Shown: positions 26,729 through 33,835 of the stretch, one piece after another
Layout of the letters: every line of letters starts with the position of its first letter
Numbering within the stretch: the first letter of the stretch is position 1
NCBI GenBank assembly: GCA_030432235.1
Contig: JAUIHT010000002.1
Span: forward strand, 185,136-249,135
DNA from: Verrucomicrobiia bacterium
GTDB lineage: Bacteria > Verrucomicrobiota > Verrucomicrobiia > Opitutales > Cerasicoccaceae
Reading direction: 5' to 3'
Length of the DNA: 64,000 nt
Notes under the pieces: generated by a model
The model's database searches: none
What the model was told of the DNA's origin: nothing
Seen by the model: only the letters and a program-made list of their open reading frames with translations
Program-made: the position numbers and the translations under genes

Positions 26729-26748
26729 ATGTAGGTTGTAACCTACAT
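26729..26748. promoter_or_regulatory. Inverted repeat just upstream of coaX
   Basis: ATGTAGGTT-GT-AACCTACAT, perfect 9-bp arms with a 2-nt spacer, ending 7 bp before the coaX ATG. Size and position suggest an operator or a translation-blocking hairpin. It does not match the known BirA operator (TTGTAAACC arms about 14 nt apart). Confidence 0.5.
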
Positions 26749-26755
26749 TAACGCC

Positions 26756-27514
26756 ATGGAACCCGTCATCGCCTGCATAGACCTGGGCAACAGCCGCACG
26801 CATCTGGGGCTGGTGCGGGGTCGTGAGCGGCTTACCGAGGCGCATGTGCCCACCGCCCAGTGCGAGACGGAGGTCCCGGCCTGGCTGGAAGGGCAAACTT
26901 TCGACGGGCTGGCCTGGTGTTCCGTGGTTCCGGCAAAATCACCGGCCCTGGCGGCTATCGCGCAAAGCTGCGGCAAGTCCTGCTGCCATCTCAACCATCT
27001 GGACTGCCCCGGGCTGCCCATCACCTACCCGAAGCCTGCGGAAATCGGGCAGGACCGCCTGGCCAATGCCATCGCCGCGCAGCTCCTCAGCGGCGCGCCC
27101 GCCATCGTGCTCGACGCCGGTACGGCCGTGACCCTCGACGCCGTGCTGCCGGACGAAGGCTACATCGGCGGGCTCATCGCGCCCGGCCTGGCCATGCTGA
27201 GCGATTACCTGCACGAAAAGACCGCGCAGCTCCCCAAGGTGCCCCTGGAGCAGCTTTCCACCGACACCCCCTTCGGCCAAAGCACCGCGCAATCCATGGC
27301 CCTGGCCTGCGCCGTGGGCTTCGACGGCATGATCGCCGCCCTGACCCGCCGCATCATCAAAGAGATGGCGGCACGCGGTCACCCAAAGCCCGCGCTGCTG
27401 GCCACCGGCGGCAGCTTCCTCCACCTCATCGAGGAGCGCGAACGCTGGCAGTGGGTTCCCGGCCTCACCCTCCTCGGCCTGGCCGAAGCCTGGCGGAGGA
27501 AGATGGGAGCATAG
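26756..27514 (+). CDS. coaX: Type III pantothenate kinase
   Basis: First enzyme of CoA synthesis, phosphorylating pantothenate. The 252-residue protein has the ASKHA-fold motifs of CoaX: CIDLGNSRTHLGLVRG (phosphate 1), IGQDRLANAIAA, and DAGTAVTLDAV with YIGGLIAPGLAMLSDYLHEK; LLATGGSF near the C-terminus is the adenosine motif. No coaA is in the window. An inverted repeat abuts the start and birA is the upstream neighbour, as in several bacteria where birA and coaX are adjacent. Confidence 0.95.
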   Translation: MEPVIACIDLGNSRTHLGLVRGRERLTEAHVPTAQCETEVPAWLEGQTFDGLAWCSVVPAKSPALAAIAQSCGKSCCHLNHLDCPGLPITYPKPAEIGQDRLANAIAAQLLSGAPAIVLDAGTAVTLDAVLPDEGYIGGLIAPGLAMLSDYLHEKTAQLPKVPLEQLSTDTPFGQSTAQSMALACAVGFDGMIAALTRRIIKEMAARGHPKPALLATGGSFLHLIEERERWQWVPGLTLLGLAEAWRRKMGA

Positions 27515-27640
27515 GAGAAAGGGCGAACGGGAGAATCGGAGATTTTTTACCTAATCTGCTAGAAGTACCGATAGTCATCCATTACATTACCTCTAGAAAC
27601 TAAGCACCAAGCACTAAGAACCAAAGCACTTCTCTCCGCC

Positions 27641-28330
27641 ATGAAACTCACTTACTTCGGCCACTCCGCCTGCCTCGTCGAAACAGGGCATTACAAGCTG
27701 CTCATCGACCCCTTCCTCAAGGACAACCCGCTCTGCGACGTCGACCCCAAGGACGTCAAGTGCGACTACATCCTGCTGACCCACGGTCACATGGACCACG
27801 TCGGCGACACCGTCGAGATCGCCCAGAGAAACGACGCCGTCGTCATCGCCAACTTCGAACTGGCAAGCTGGCTGGAAAAGCAGGGCCTGGCAAAGGTGCA
27901 CCCGCTGCACATCGGCGGCGGCGCGAGTTTTCCCTTTGGCCGCGCACAGCTCACCATCGCCTTCCACGGCTCCAGCATCCCCGGCGAAGACGGCCTGCCG
28001 ATCTACATGGGGCAGCCCGGCGGCGTGCTCATCACCTCCATGGGCAAGACCCTTTATCATGCCGGCGACACCGCGCTCACCCTGGAATTTGAACTCCTGG
28101 CGCGCCGTCATCCCATCGACTTGGCCCTCCTGCCCATCGGCGACAACTTCACCATGGGCATCGACGACGCCCTCGCCGCCCTGGATATGCTGAAGCCCAA
28201 ACACGTCGTGCCCATCCACTACAACACCTTCCCCTACATCGAGGTCGACCCGCGCCTCTTCGCCGAAGGCGCGCGCCAGAAGGACATCGAGCCGCACGTC
28301 CTCGCCTGCGGCGACACGGTGGAGATTTAG
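27641..28330 (+). CDS. UPF0173 metal-dependent hydrolase (MBL fold)
   Basis: A 229-residue metallo-beta-lactamase-fold protein of the YtkL/UPF0173 type. It begins MKLTYFGHSACLVETGHYKL, has the metal motif LLTHGHMDHVGD (HxHxDH, about residues 47-58), YHAGDTALTLEF, LLPIGDNFTMGIDDALAALD and a C-terminal HVVPIHYNTFP with the last His ligand. Close relatives are annotated only as hydrolases, so the substrate is unknown. It is preceded by a 126-bp gap and followed by repeat-rich DNA. Confidence 0.9.
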   Translation: MKLTYFGHSACLVETGHYKLLIDPFLKDNPLCDVDPKDVKCDYILLTHGHMDHVGDTVEIAQRNDAVVIANFELASWLEKQGLAKVHPLHIGGGASFPFGRAQLTIAFHGSSIPGEDGLPIYMGQPGGVLITSMGKTLYHAGDTALTLEFELLARRHPIDLALLPIGDNFTMGIDDALAALDMLKPKHVVPIHYNTFPYIEVDPRLFAEGARQKDIEPHVLACGDTVEI

Positions 28331-28383
28331 GGAAAGTCCCAGACCATGGATAATATGAACAAGCGCGGAAGCAGCATAAAGGC

Positions 28384-28443
28384 AAGGTAGCGCGCATCCG
28401 CTGGATGCGCATATTGCCGCCCCAGCGGGTCGGCGCTACCCCT
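28384..28443. repeat. GGTAGCGC-type dispersed palindrome
   Basis: Starts AAGGTAGCGCGCATCC and ends GTCGGCGCTACCCCT, with inner arms GCGCATCC/GGATGCGC. It belongs to the same GGTAGCGC...GCGCTACC family as 49487-49607 and 54130-54300. The remaining 28331-28546 gap shows no gene. Confidence 0.5.
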
Positions 28444-28546
28444 AAGGCAAGCACCTGTGTCCGAGCCGCAAGCAGCGGATATCTCATTTAGAGATGGCCT
28501 CTAACGGAATGATATCTCAAAATAACCAAAACTTGTTGGCCGAAAA

Positions 28547-28864
28547 ATGAATCGATTCTTTGCCATCCTCATCCCTATCTTGATTATCATAACGATGGTC
28601 CCGGATATACTGGTGAAAGAAGGCACTGAAACACTTTCGCTTCTACCTCCTGCAAAGATTACAGGAGTGATTTCAGCCCTCCTGTTGTTCTGCTATTGCG
28701 GTTTTGCAGCACTACATGCGATCCAGCATCTAGACTCGCCAAAAGAAAGAACGAAGTGGTTTCTTATTACGATTCTGGTTAACGTCTTTGGTTCGATGTA
28801 TTACTACCTGACGAAATACCAAGAATTGAAAAAAGAAGGCCAAGGTGGTCTATTGAGATTTTGA
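28547..28864 (+). CDS. Small membrane protein, AT-rich gene
   Basis: A 105-residue protein with three predicted membrane helices (FFAILIPILIIITMVPDIL, ISALLLFCYCGFAALHAI, WFLITILVNVFGSMYYYLTK) and a short basic cytoplasmic tail (KYQELKKEGQGG). It is clearly more AT-rich than the flanking coaX-UPF0173 and maf genes, and lies between dispersed repeats, so it is probably an acquired gene. Function is not recognised. Confidence 0.6.
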   Translation: MNRFFAILIPILIIITMVPDILVKEGTETLSLLPPAKITGVISALLLFCYCGFAALHAIQHLDSPKERTKWFLITILVNVFGSMYYYLTKYQELKKEGQGGLLRF

Positions 28865-28993
28865 AACTAAATGAACGATCAGGGCAGCATAAGCGACAGC
28901 TAGTGCCGCACATTCCCTGACGAAATACTTTACCTTCCGCGCCGGGCTGCGCTTTTTTCGGCCCCTTTAAGGTCCGGGTATTCGAATATCGCC

Positions 28994-29368
28994 ATGCATC
29001 ACGCTGAAATAACGGAAAACGTCATCGGGGCAGCAATGCGGGTATTAAATGTCTTGAAGCCCGGGCTTGATGAAAAGCTTTACGAGAATGCACTCGTTAT
29101 CGAGTTGGAGTCGTTGGGGCACCGGGTTGAGCAGCAAACGCAATTCCCCGTACATTACAGACAACAACTCATTGGTACGCTTATCCCGGACCTGATCGTC
29201 GATAATGCTGTCATTGTGGATCCGAAAGTGGCCGTCGCCTTTAACGATACCCACATCGCACAAATGCTGGGCTACCTGAACATTACCTGACTCGAAGTGG
29301 CACTTCTTTTAAACTTCAAGCATGCGAAGCTCTCCTGGAAGCGCGTTATCAACGACCACGCGAAATGA
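28994..29368 (+). pseudogene. GxxExxY-type PD-(D/E)XK protein, interrupted by an in-frame TGA
   Basis: The first 98 codons give a GxxExxY protein (motif GLDEKLY, about residues 28-34), a family placed in the PD-(D/E)XK nuclease superfamily. A TGA at 29288-29290 then stops the frame inside LNIT, yet the same frame stays open for another 25 codons and encodes the expected family C-terminus (LEVALLLNFKHAKLSWKRVI) before its own TGA at 29366. A single substitution turning GGA (Gly) into TGA would explain it. The usual nuclease E-x-K is here DPK (VDPKVAVAF), so the enzyme may already have been inactive. A large palindrome starts 10 bp downstream. Confidence 0.75.
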
Positions 29369-29377
29369 GTTTATTGA

Positions 29378-29448
29378 CCACGGATTACACGGATGGCACG
29401 GATTTTAGCGTATCTCTATTCCATCCGTGCCATCCGTGTAATCCGTGG
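29378..29448. repeat. Perfect 26-bp-arm palindrome built from CACGGAT units
   Basis: Arms 29378-29403 and 29423-29448 are perfect inverted copies, each holding three CACGGAT units about 9 bp apart, with a 19-nt centre. It lies between the broken GxxExxY gene and the TolC gene. Related palindromes are at 31001 and 56683. Confidence 0.9.
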
Positions 29449-29571
29449 TTTAAAATGCGTTGTTCCAGGTATTCGAAATTCTCAGCAAAGAATCTCAAGA
29501 GATGTACGCTACTATGACGAAATTCTTTGCCATCCGGGGCAGGGGGCGTCTTTCTAGGCGGCTTTGAGAAA

Positions 29572-30999
29572 ATGAGGAGGTTTTTATATTGGATGCCGCT
29601 CTTGATGCTGGCCTCAATCGCGGGCCTGCAAGCCCAGGAACCACCGACGGTGGTCGAGGGTGAGCTGGATGCGGTCTCGGCCATGGAGGCGCGGACGCTG
29701 GACTCCGTACCCGGCGGCGTCGTGGAGGGTATCGCGGTGCCCCGTGTGCTCACGCTTCAAGAGACTTTTCGAATCATTCAGGAGGAGAACTTGACCGTGC
29801 TCCTGCAGCGCGAGGCCGTCGAGGCCGCCTTGCAGCAATCCTACGTGGAGCGTTCGCGCCTGCTGCCACAGGTCCGCTTCGACGCCAACCAGCAGCGCGC
29901 GCAGTACGTCAACGCCGGGCGCGGCTTCGGCAACTTCCCCAACGGCCCGCCGGAAAACCGCTTCGACGCCGTCATCCGCGGCGAGATGTCCGTCCTCGAC
30001 CTGCGCCGCATCGCGGACTGGCGCCTGGCCCAGATGGGCTATGAGGTCTCGCAATTGAATTACCGCAGCGTCCAGCAGGACATCCTGCGCGAGGCCGGGC
30101 AGGCCTACTTTGACCACCTGCGCGCCCTCAGCCGCCTGGCCGTCATTCAGGCCAACATCGAGCGCGACACCATCCTGCTCGACGTCGCCAATGAGCAGTT
30201 CAAAGCCGGCGTGGCGACCAAGCTGGACATCACCCGCGCGGAGGTCCGCCTGGCCGGGAACGAGTTCGAACTGGCCCAGCAGGAGACCACCGTCTACCAG
30301 ACCGGGCTTTTCCTCAAGCGCCTGCTCGACCTGGACCTCGACGAGCCCATCCTGCTGGCCGACCCATTCTTCCACGACGCACCCGAGCCGGTGCCTTTCG
30401 ACAACCAGTCCGTCCTGCAACGCCGCGTCGACTACGCCCAGGCCCAGGAGCAGCTCGCCTACGACCGCTACGCCGCCAAGGCCGCGGGCTGGGAGCACTA
30501 CCCGACCGTCGGCATCTTCGGTGACTGGGGCTTCGGCAGCACCACCCCCGCCGCCAGCGATACCGCTCAACAGTGGACCATCGGCGTCGGCCTCAGCGTA
30601 CCTATCTTCGAAGGCTTCCGCATCCAGTCCAAGCAGCGCGAGGCCCAGGCCACCGCCCGCGGGCAGGAATACGCCGTGCGCCGCCTGGCCGAGGAAATCG
30701 GTCAGCAGTACCGCGACGCCGAACGCGAAACCCGGTCGCGCTTCCGCCAGATGGGCATTGCGGACAAGCGCGTCAACTTGGCCGAGCTGGAGCTCGACCT
30801 GGCCTCCAATCGCTTCTCCGAAGGGGTGGCGGATAACCAAGAGGTCGTCGATGCCCAGGCCAACCTTGCCAGCGCCGAGGACGAACAGGTCGAAGCCACC
30901 TACCGCTTCCACCTTGCCCAGCTCAACCTCGCCTACGCCCTCGGGGAAGTCCGCGACGTCCTCGGCGAAGATAAGGGAGCCAGATTCACAGAAGAATAG
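29572..30999 (+). CDS. TolC-family outer membrane efflux/secretion protein
   Basis: About 475 residues: signal peptide (MRRFLYWMPLLMLASIAGLQ, cut after AQE), then the two OEP repeats typical of TolC: long helices with VANEQFKAGVATKLDITRAE in the first and ELDLASNRFSEGVADNQEVV in the second, and a conserved DAQANLASAEDEQVEATYRF element. It forms the outer-membrane channel of a tripartite exporter. No periplasmic adaptor or inner-membrane pump is adjacent, so the partner must lie elsewhere. The start at 29572 is chosen for the signal peptide. It is followed at once by a nested palindrome. Confidence 0.9.
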   Translation: MRRFLYWMPLLMLASIAGLQAQEPPTVVEGELDAVSAMEARTLDSVPGGVVEGIAVPRVLTLQETFRIIQEENLTVLLQREAVEAALQQSYVERSRLLPQVRFDANQQRAQYVNAGRGFGNFPNGPPENRFDAVIRGEMSVLDLRRIADWRLAQMGYEVSQLNYRSVQQDILREAGQAYFDHLRALSRLAVIQANIERDTILLDVANEQFKAGVATKLDITRAEVRLAGNEFELAQQETTVYQTGLFLKRLLDLDLDEPILLADPFFHDAPEPVPFDNQSVLQRRVDYAQAQEQLAYDRYAAKAAGWEHYPTVGIFGDWGFGSTTPAASDTAQQWTIGVGLSVPIFEGFRIQSKQREAQATARGQEYAVRRLAEEIGQQYRDAERETRSRFRQMGIADKRVNLAELELDLASNRFSEGVADNQEVVDAQANLASAEDEQVEATYRFHLAQLNLAYALGEVRDVLGEDKGARFTEE

Positions 31000-31000
31000 G

Positions 31001-31163
31001 CCGCAGATTTACGCAGATGAAACGCAGATTTTTTTATCTTCACCACGAAGAGCACGAAGGTCACGAAGGCCCAATCAGCTAGTCAGCTTTGTGTTCTTCG
31101 TGCTCTTCGTGGTTAAAAAGTAATCGCATTTTATATCTGCGTTTCATCTGCGTAAATCTGCGG
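31001..31163. repeat. Nested palindromes (CGCAGAT and CACGAAG units)
   Basis: Outer arms 31001-31029 and 31135-31163 are perfect 29-bp inverted copies made of CGCAGAT units; inside them 31043-31059 and 31096-31112 are perfect 17-bp inverted copies made of CACGAAG units. The element fills the whole gap between the TolC and maf genes and could fold into one long hairpin in RNA or as a cruciform. Confidence 0.9.
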
Positions 31164-31171
31164 CTTAAAAA

Positions 31172-31774
31172 ATGGATATAATTCACAAAGACCACCTCGT
31201 GCTGGCCTCCGGGTCGCCGCGCCGCAGTGAGCTGCTCACGCGCATGGGGCTACGCTTCGAGGTCTACCCGGCCAAGGTCGACGAGTGGGAGGAGCATGAC
31301 GCCCCGCCGGACGAGCTGGTCCGCCACAACGCACAGTTGAAAGCCACCTGGGCCGCCGAGCGCCGGCCCGGCGAGCTTATCCTGGCCTCGGACACCACCG
31401 TGGCGCTCGACAACCACGTTCTCAACAAACCCGTCGACATGAACGAGGCGCGGGCGATGATCAAACGCCTGGCCGGGCGCACGCACACGGTTTACACCGC
31501 CATTCACCTGCTCTGCCCCGCCATGGAACTGGATGCGCTGGAGCATGTCACGAGTGAGGTGACTTTTAATCTATTAGACGCTACTGCTATTGAACGTTAT
31601 TTTCAAATCGTCAATCCTCTGGACAAAGCAGGCGCCTACGGTATTCAAGAAGGCAGAGAATTGATCATCGCCGGTCTCGACGGCTCCCTTAGCAATGTCA
31701 TGGGGCTGCCTGTCGAGCGCCTAGAGGAGCTCCTGCGCCAGCTCGGGCTCTGGGATCTCCTCCGACACACATGA
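31172..31774 (+). CDS. Maf-family nucleoside triphosphate pyrophosphatase
   Basis: A 200-residue Maf/HAM1-like house-cleaning enzyme that hydrolyses non-canonical or pyrimidine NTPs. Diagnostic are LVLASGSPRRSELLTRMGLR, LILASDTTVALDNHVLNKPV, and DKAGAYGIQEGRELIIAGLD followed by SNVMGLPVERL. It is translationally coupled to the next gene (stop overlaps ATG, ATGA), so it begins a three-gene run ending in the pseudouridine synthase gene. Confidence 0.92.
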   Translation: MDIIHKDHLVLASGSPRRSELLTRMGLRFEVYPAKVDEWEEHDAPPDELVRHNAQLKATWAAERRPGELILASDTTVALDNHVLNKPVDMNEARAMIKRLAGRTHTVYTAIHLLCPAMELDALEHVTSEVTFNLLDATAIERYFQIVNPLDKAGAYGIQEGRELIIAGLDGSLSNVMGLPVERLEELLRQLGLWDLLRHT

Positions 31775-32967
31775 GTACTGCCACGAAAACACCTCCACCC
31801 AAACCGGACCATCAGGACTGGCCAGACTGGCAGGAGGATGCCTACGCCCGCGCCGACCGCCGCATGACCGTCAGCGTCGGGATTGCCGTAACTATCCTGT
31901 TCCACCTCGGCATCGTCTTGATGATTCCCTGGAACAGTTTCCTCACCGTGGAGCCGCGCGCCGTGGAGAAAACCCAGCCGCTGGAGCTGGAGTTCGTCGA
32001 GTTCGAGATGCCGAAGTTCGTCGAGACCAATCCCAACGTCACGCCGGACCGCCCCGAGGAGACCAACAACATCGCCGCGCAGGACCAGGTGGCCGCCCAG
32101 GAGGACCCCGACCCCAACGACAATTCTGACAAGCCCCGCGTCGAGGGCGAGCAACTGGAATCGCCCAAGATTGTGGACGGCGCCATGGCAGATCCCACGC
32201 CTCCGCCCATGCCAGAGGGCCAGCAGACGCCCGAGCAGGAGGCCCAGCCCATGGTCGAGCCTACCCCGCCCCAGCCCGAGCCCGTCGAAGCTGTCGAGCC
32301 GGAGACCAACATTCCCGAAACCCCCGAACCGCAGCAGCAGATGCAGGAAGCCGCTCCCGAGGCTCTGGAACAGGAGCCCATCGAGGAAGAAGGCGAGCTC
32401 TCCATGGAAGAACCTGCCGAGGCGGAAAAGATTCCCGAAGAGCCCGTCGAGGAACCCCAGGAAGAGCCGGAGCAGCCCAAGCCCCAGCCCAAGGAAATTC
32501 CCAAGATCATGATGGAGGAGGTCGCGCCCCAGCAGCAGTCCACCTCCGGAGAGCCTTCACCGCAGGCCCGCCCGCGCATCAATTTCCGCGTGCCCGCCGG
32601 TCCGAAAATGCAGCAGGGCCACTCGGCCAACCGCATGGGACAGGTAGCCATCGACGCCAACTTCAGCGAGTTCGGCGCCTACCAGCAGCGCATGGTCGAG
32701 GCTATCTCTGCCCAATGGTATCTGTTGGGCAACCAGGCCCGGTACACCGGGGCCGATGTCGGCACCAACTGCGTGGTGGAGTTTGTCCTCGACCGCGAGG
32801 GTAAGGTCAGCGATGTCCGCGTGCTGCACTCCTCCTCCAGCTCCGCCGGGACGCTCATGACCATGGAAGCGATTAAGTCCCGCGCACCCTACGGCCCGTG
32901 GACGCAGGACATGATCAAGGTCCTCGGCGAGCAGCAAAGCATCCGCATCAATTTCTTCTATCGATGA
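31771..32967 (+). CDS. TonB-like energy transducer with long acidic Pro/Glu-rich linker
   Basis: A 398-residue inner-membrane-anchored protein. After a short cytoplasmic segment it has one helix (VGIAVTILFHLGIVLMIPWN) and a linker of more than 200 residues rich in Pro, Glu and Gln (PQEEPEQPKPQPKEIPKIM), which is much more acidic than classical Lys/Pro TonB linkers. The C-terminal 100 residues (MVEAISAQWYLLG, VEFVLDREGKVSDVRVLHSS) fit a TonB/TolA-type C-terminal domain. It overlaps maf and the pseudouridine synthase gene at its two ends. No ExbB/ExbD pair is adjacent; the pair at 19-20 kb might serve it. Confidence 0.78.
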   Translation: MSTATKTPPPKPDHQDWPDWQEDAYARADRRMTVSVGIAVTILFHLGIVLMIPWNSFLTVEPRAVEKTQPLELEFVEFEMPKFVETNPNVTPDRPEETNNIAAQDQVAAQEDPDPNDNSDKPRVEGEQLESPKIVDGAMADPTPPPMPEGQQTPEQEAQPMVEPTPPQPEPVEAVEPETNIPETPEPQQQMQEAAPEALEQEPIEEEGELSMEEPAEAEKIPEEPVEEPQEEPEQPKPQPKEIPKIMMEEVAPQQQSTSGEPSPQARPRINFRVPAGPKMQQGHSANRMGQVAIDANFSEFGAYQQRMVEAISAQWYLLGNQARYTGADVGTNCVVEFVLDREGKVSDVRVLHSSSSSAGTLMTMEAIKSRAPYGPWTQDMIKVLGEQQSIRINFFYR

Positions 32968-33827
32968 GTGAAGACCCACAGGCGTTGGCCAAAAGGCTCT
33001 CGCTCCACGAGGGTGTCCGCGTGCTGGAAGCGCATCCCTGCGGCCTCATTGCACTGGATAAGCCCGTCAGTGTCCTCTCCCACCCTAACCGGGAGGAAGA
33101 CCGCAACCGCAGTCTGATTCGCGCCGATTACGACTACGAGGAACGACGCTTCCACAATCTGGAAGACGAGGGCAGTTTCGAAGAGGTTTTCCTAGTCAAC
33201 CGGCTCGATTCGGCGACCTCCGGCGTCATCCTGGTCTGCACCAGCGCAGAGATAATGACCCAAATCGTTCGCGCCTTCGAGAAAGGCCGTGTCAAAAAGA
33301 CCTACCAGGCCATCGTCCAGGGTAAACCACGACCCAGGCCCAACATCTGGACCGACCGCATGTCCGTCATGGCCGGCCCTGGTCATGGACGACGCGCCCA
33401 GGGTGGCGGCCATCTGACGGCCCGCACAGAGCAGCGCGCCATCAAGTCGGACGCCAACCAGTTGGGGCTCTCTCTGGTGAACCTGATACCGATCACCGGG
33501 CGTACCCACCAGCTGCGCTATCAACTGACCAAGCACGGGCACCCCATCCTCGGGGACGCCAACTACGGCGACTTCAATCTCAACCGCCACTTTTCCAAGC
33601 TGGACTTCGCGCGACGGCTCTTCCTGCATTCGTGCAGTATCGAGCTGCCGCTCATCATCGATGGCGAAAAGGAGGAGTTCTACGCCGAGTCCGACCTGCC
33701 TCCGGAATTCGAGATGCTCCTCGCGCCCAACAAGGACGCCAAAGCCCTGTCCCGCTTCGCCCCGAGCCGCCGTGCGGTCGCCGCCGCGCAACGCCGAAAG
33801 TTCGGCCGGGAGTCCCCGCGCTTCTAG
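32964..33827 (+). CDS. RluA-family RNA pseudouridine synthase
   Basis: About 287 residues of an RluA/RluC/RluD-type enzyme. The catalytic Asp is in FLVNRLDSATSGVILVCTSA (RLD motif); further family blocks are KKTYQAIVQGKPRPRPNIW, LIPITGRTHQLRYQLTKHGH and ILGDANYGD. No S4 domain is evident at the N-terminus. It isomerises uridine in rRNA or tRNA; the target cannot be told. ATG 32964 overlaps the stop of the TonB-like gene. Confidence 0.9.
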   Translation: MSEDPQALAKRLSLHEGVRVLEAHPCGLIALDKPVSVLSHPNREEDRNRSLIRADYDYEERRFHNLEDEGSFEEVFLVNRLDSATSGVILVCTSAEIMTQIVRAFEKGRVKKTYQAIVQGKPRPRPNIWTDRMSVMAGPGHGRRAQGGGHLTARTEQRAIKSDANQLGLSLVNLIPITGRTHQLRYQLTKHGHPILGDANYGDFNLNRHFSKLDFARRLFLHSCSIELPLIIDGEKEEFYAESDLPPEFEMLLAPNKDAKALSRFAPSRRAVAAAQRRKFGRESPRF

Positions 33828-33835
33828 CGCAGGAG

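Noticed and set aside
29614..30912. 432-codon minus-strand open frame opposite the TolC-like gene
   Set aside because: Composition of an antisense shadow; the TolC repeats on the plus strand explain the conservation of the frame.
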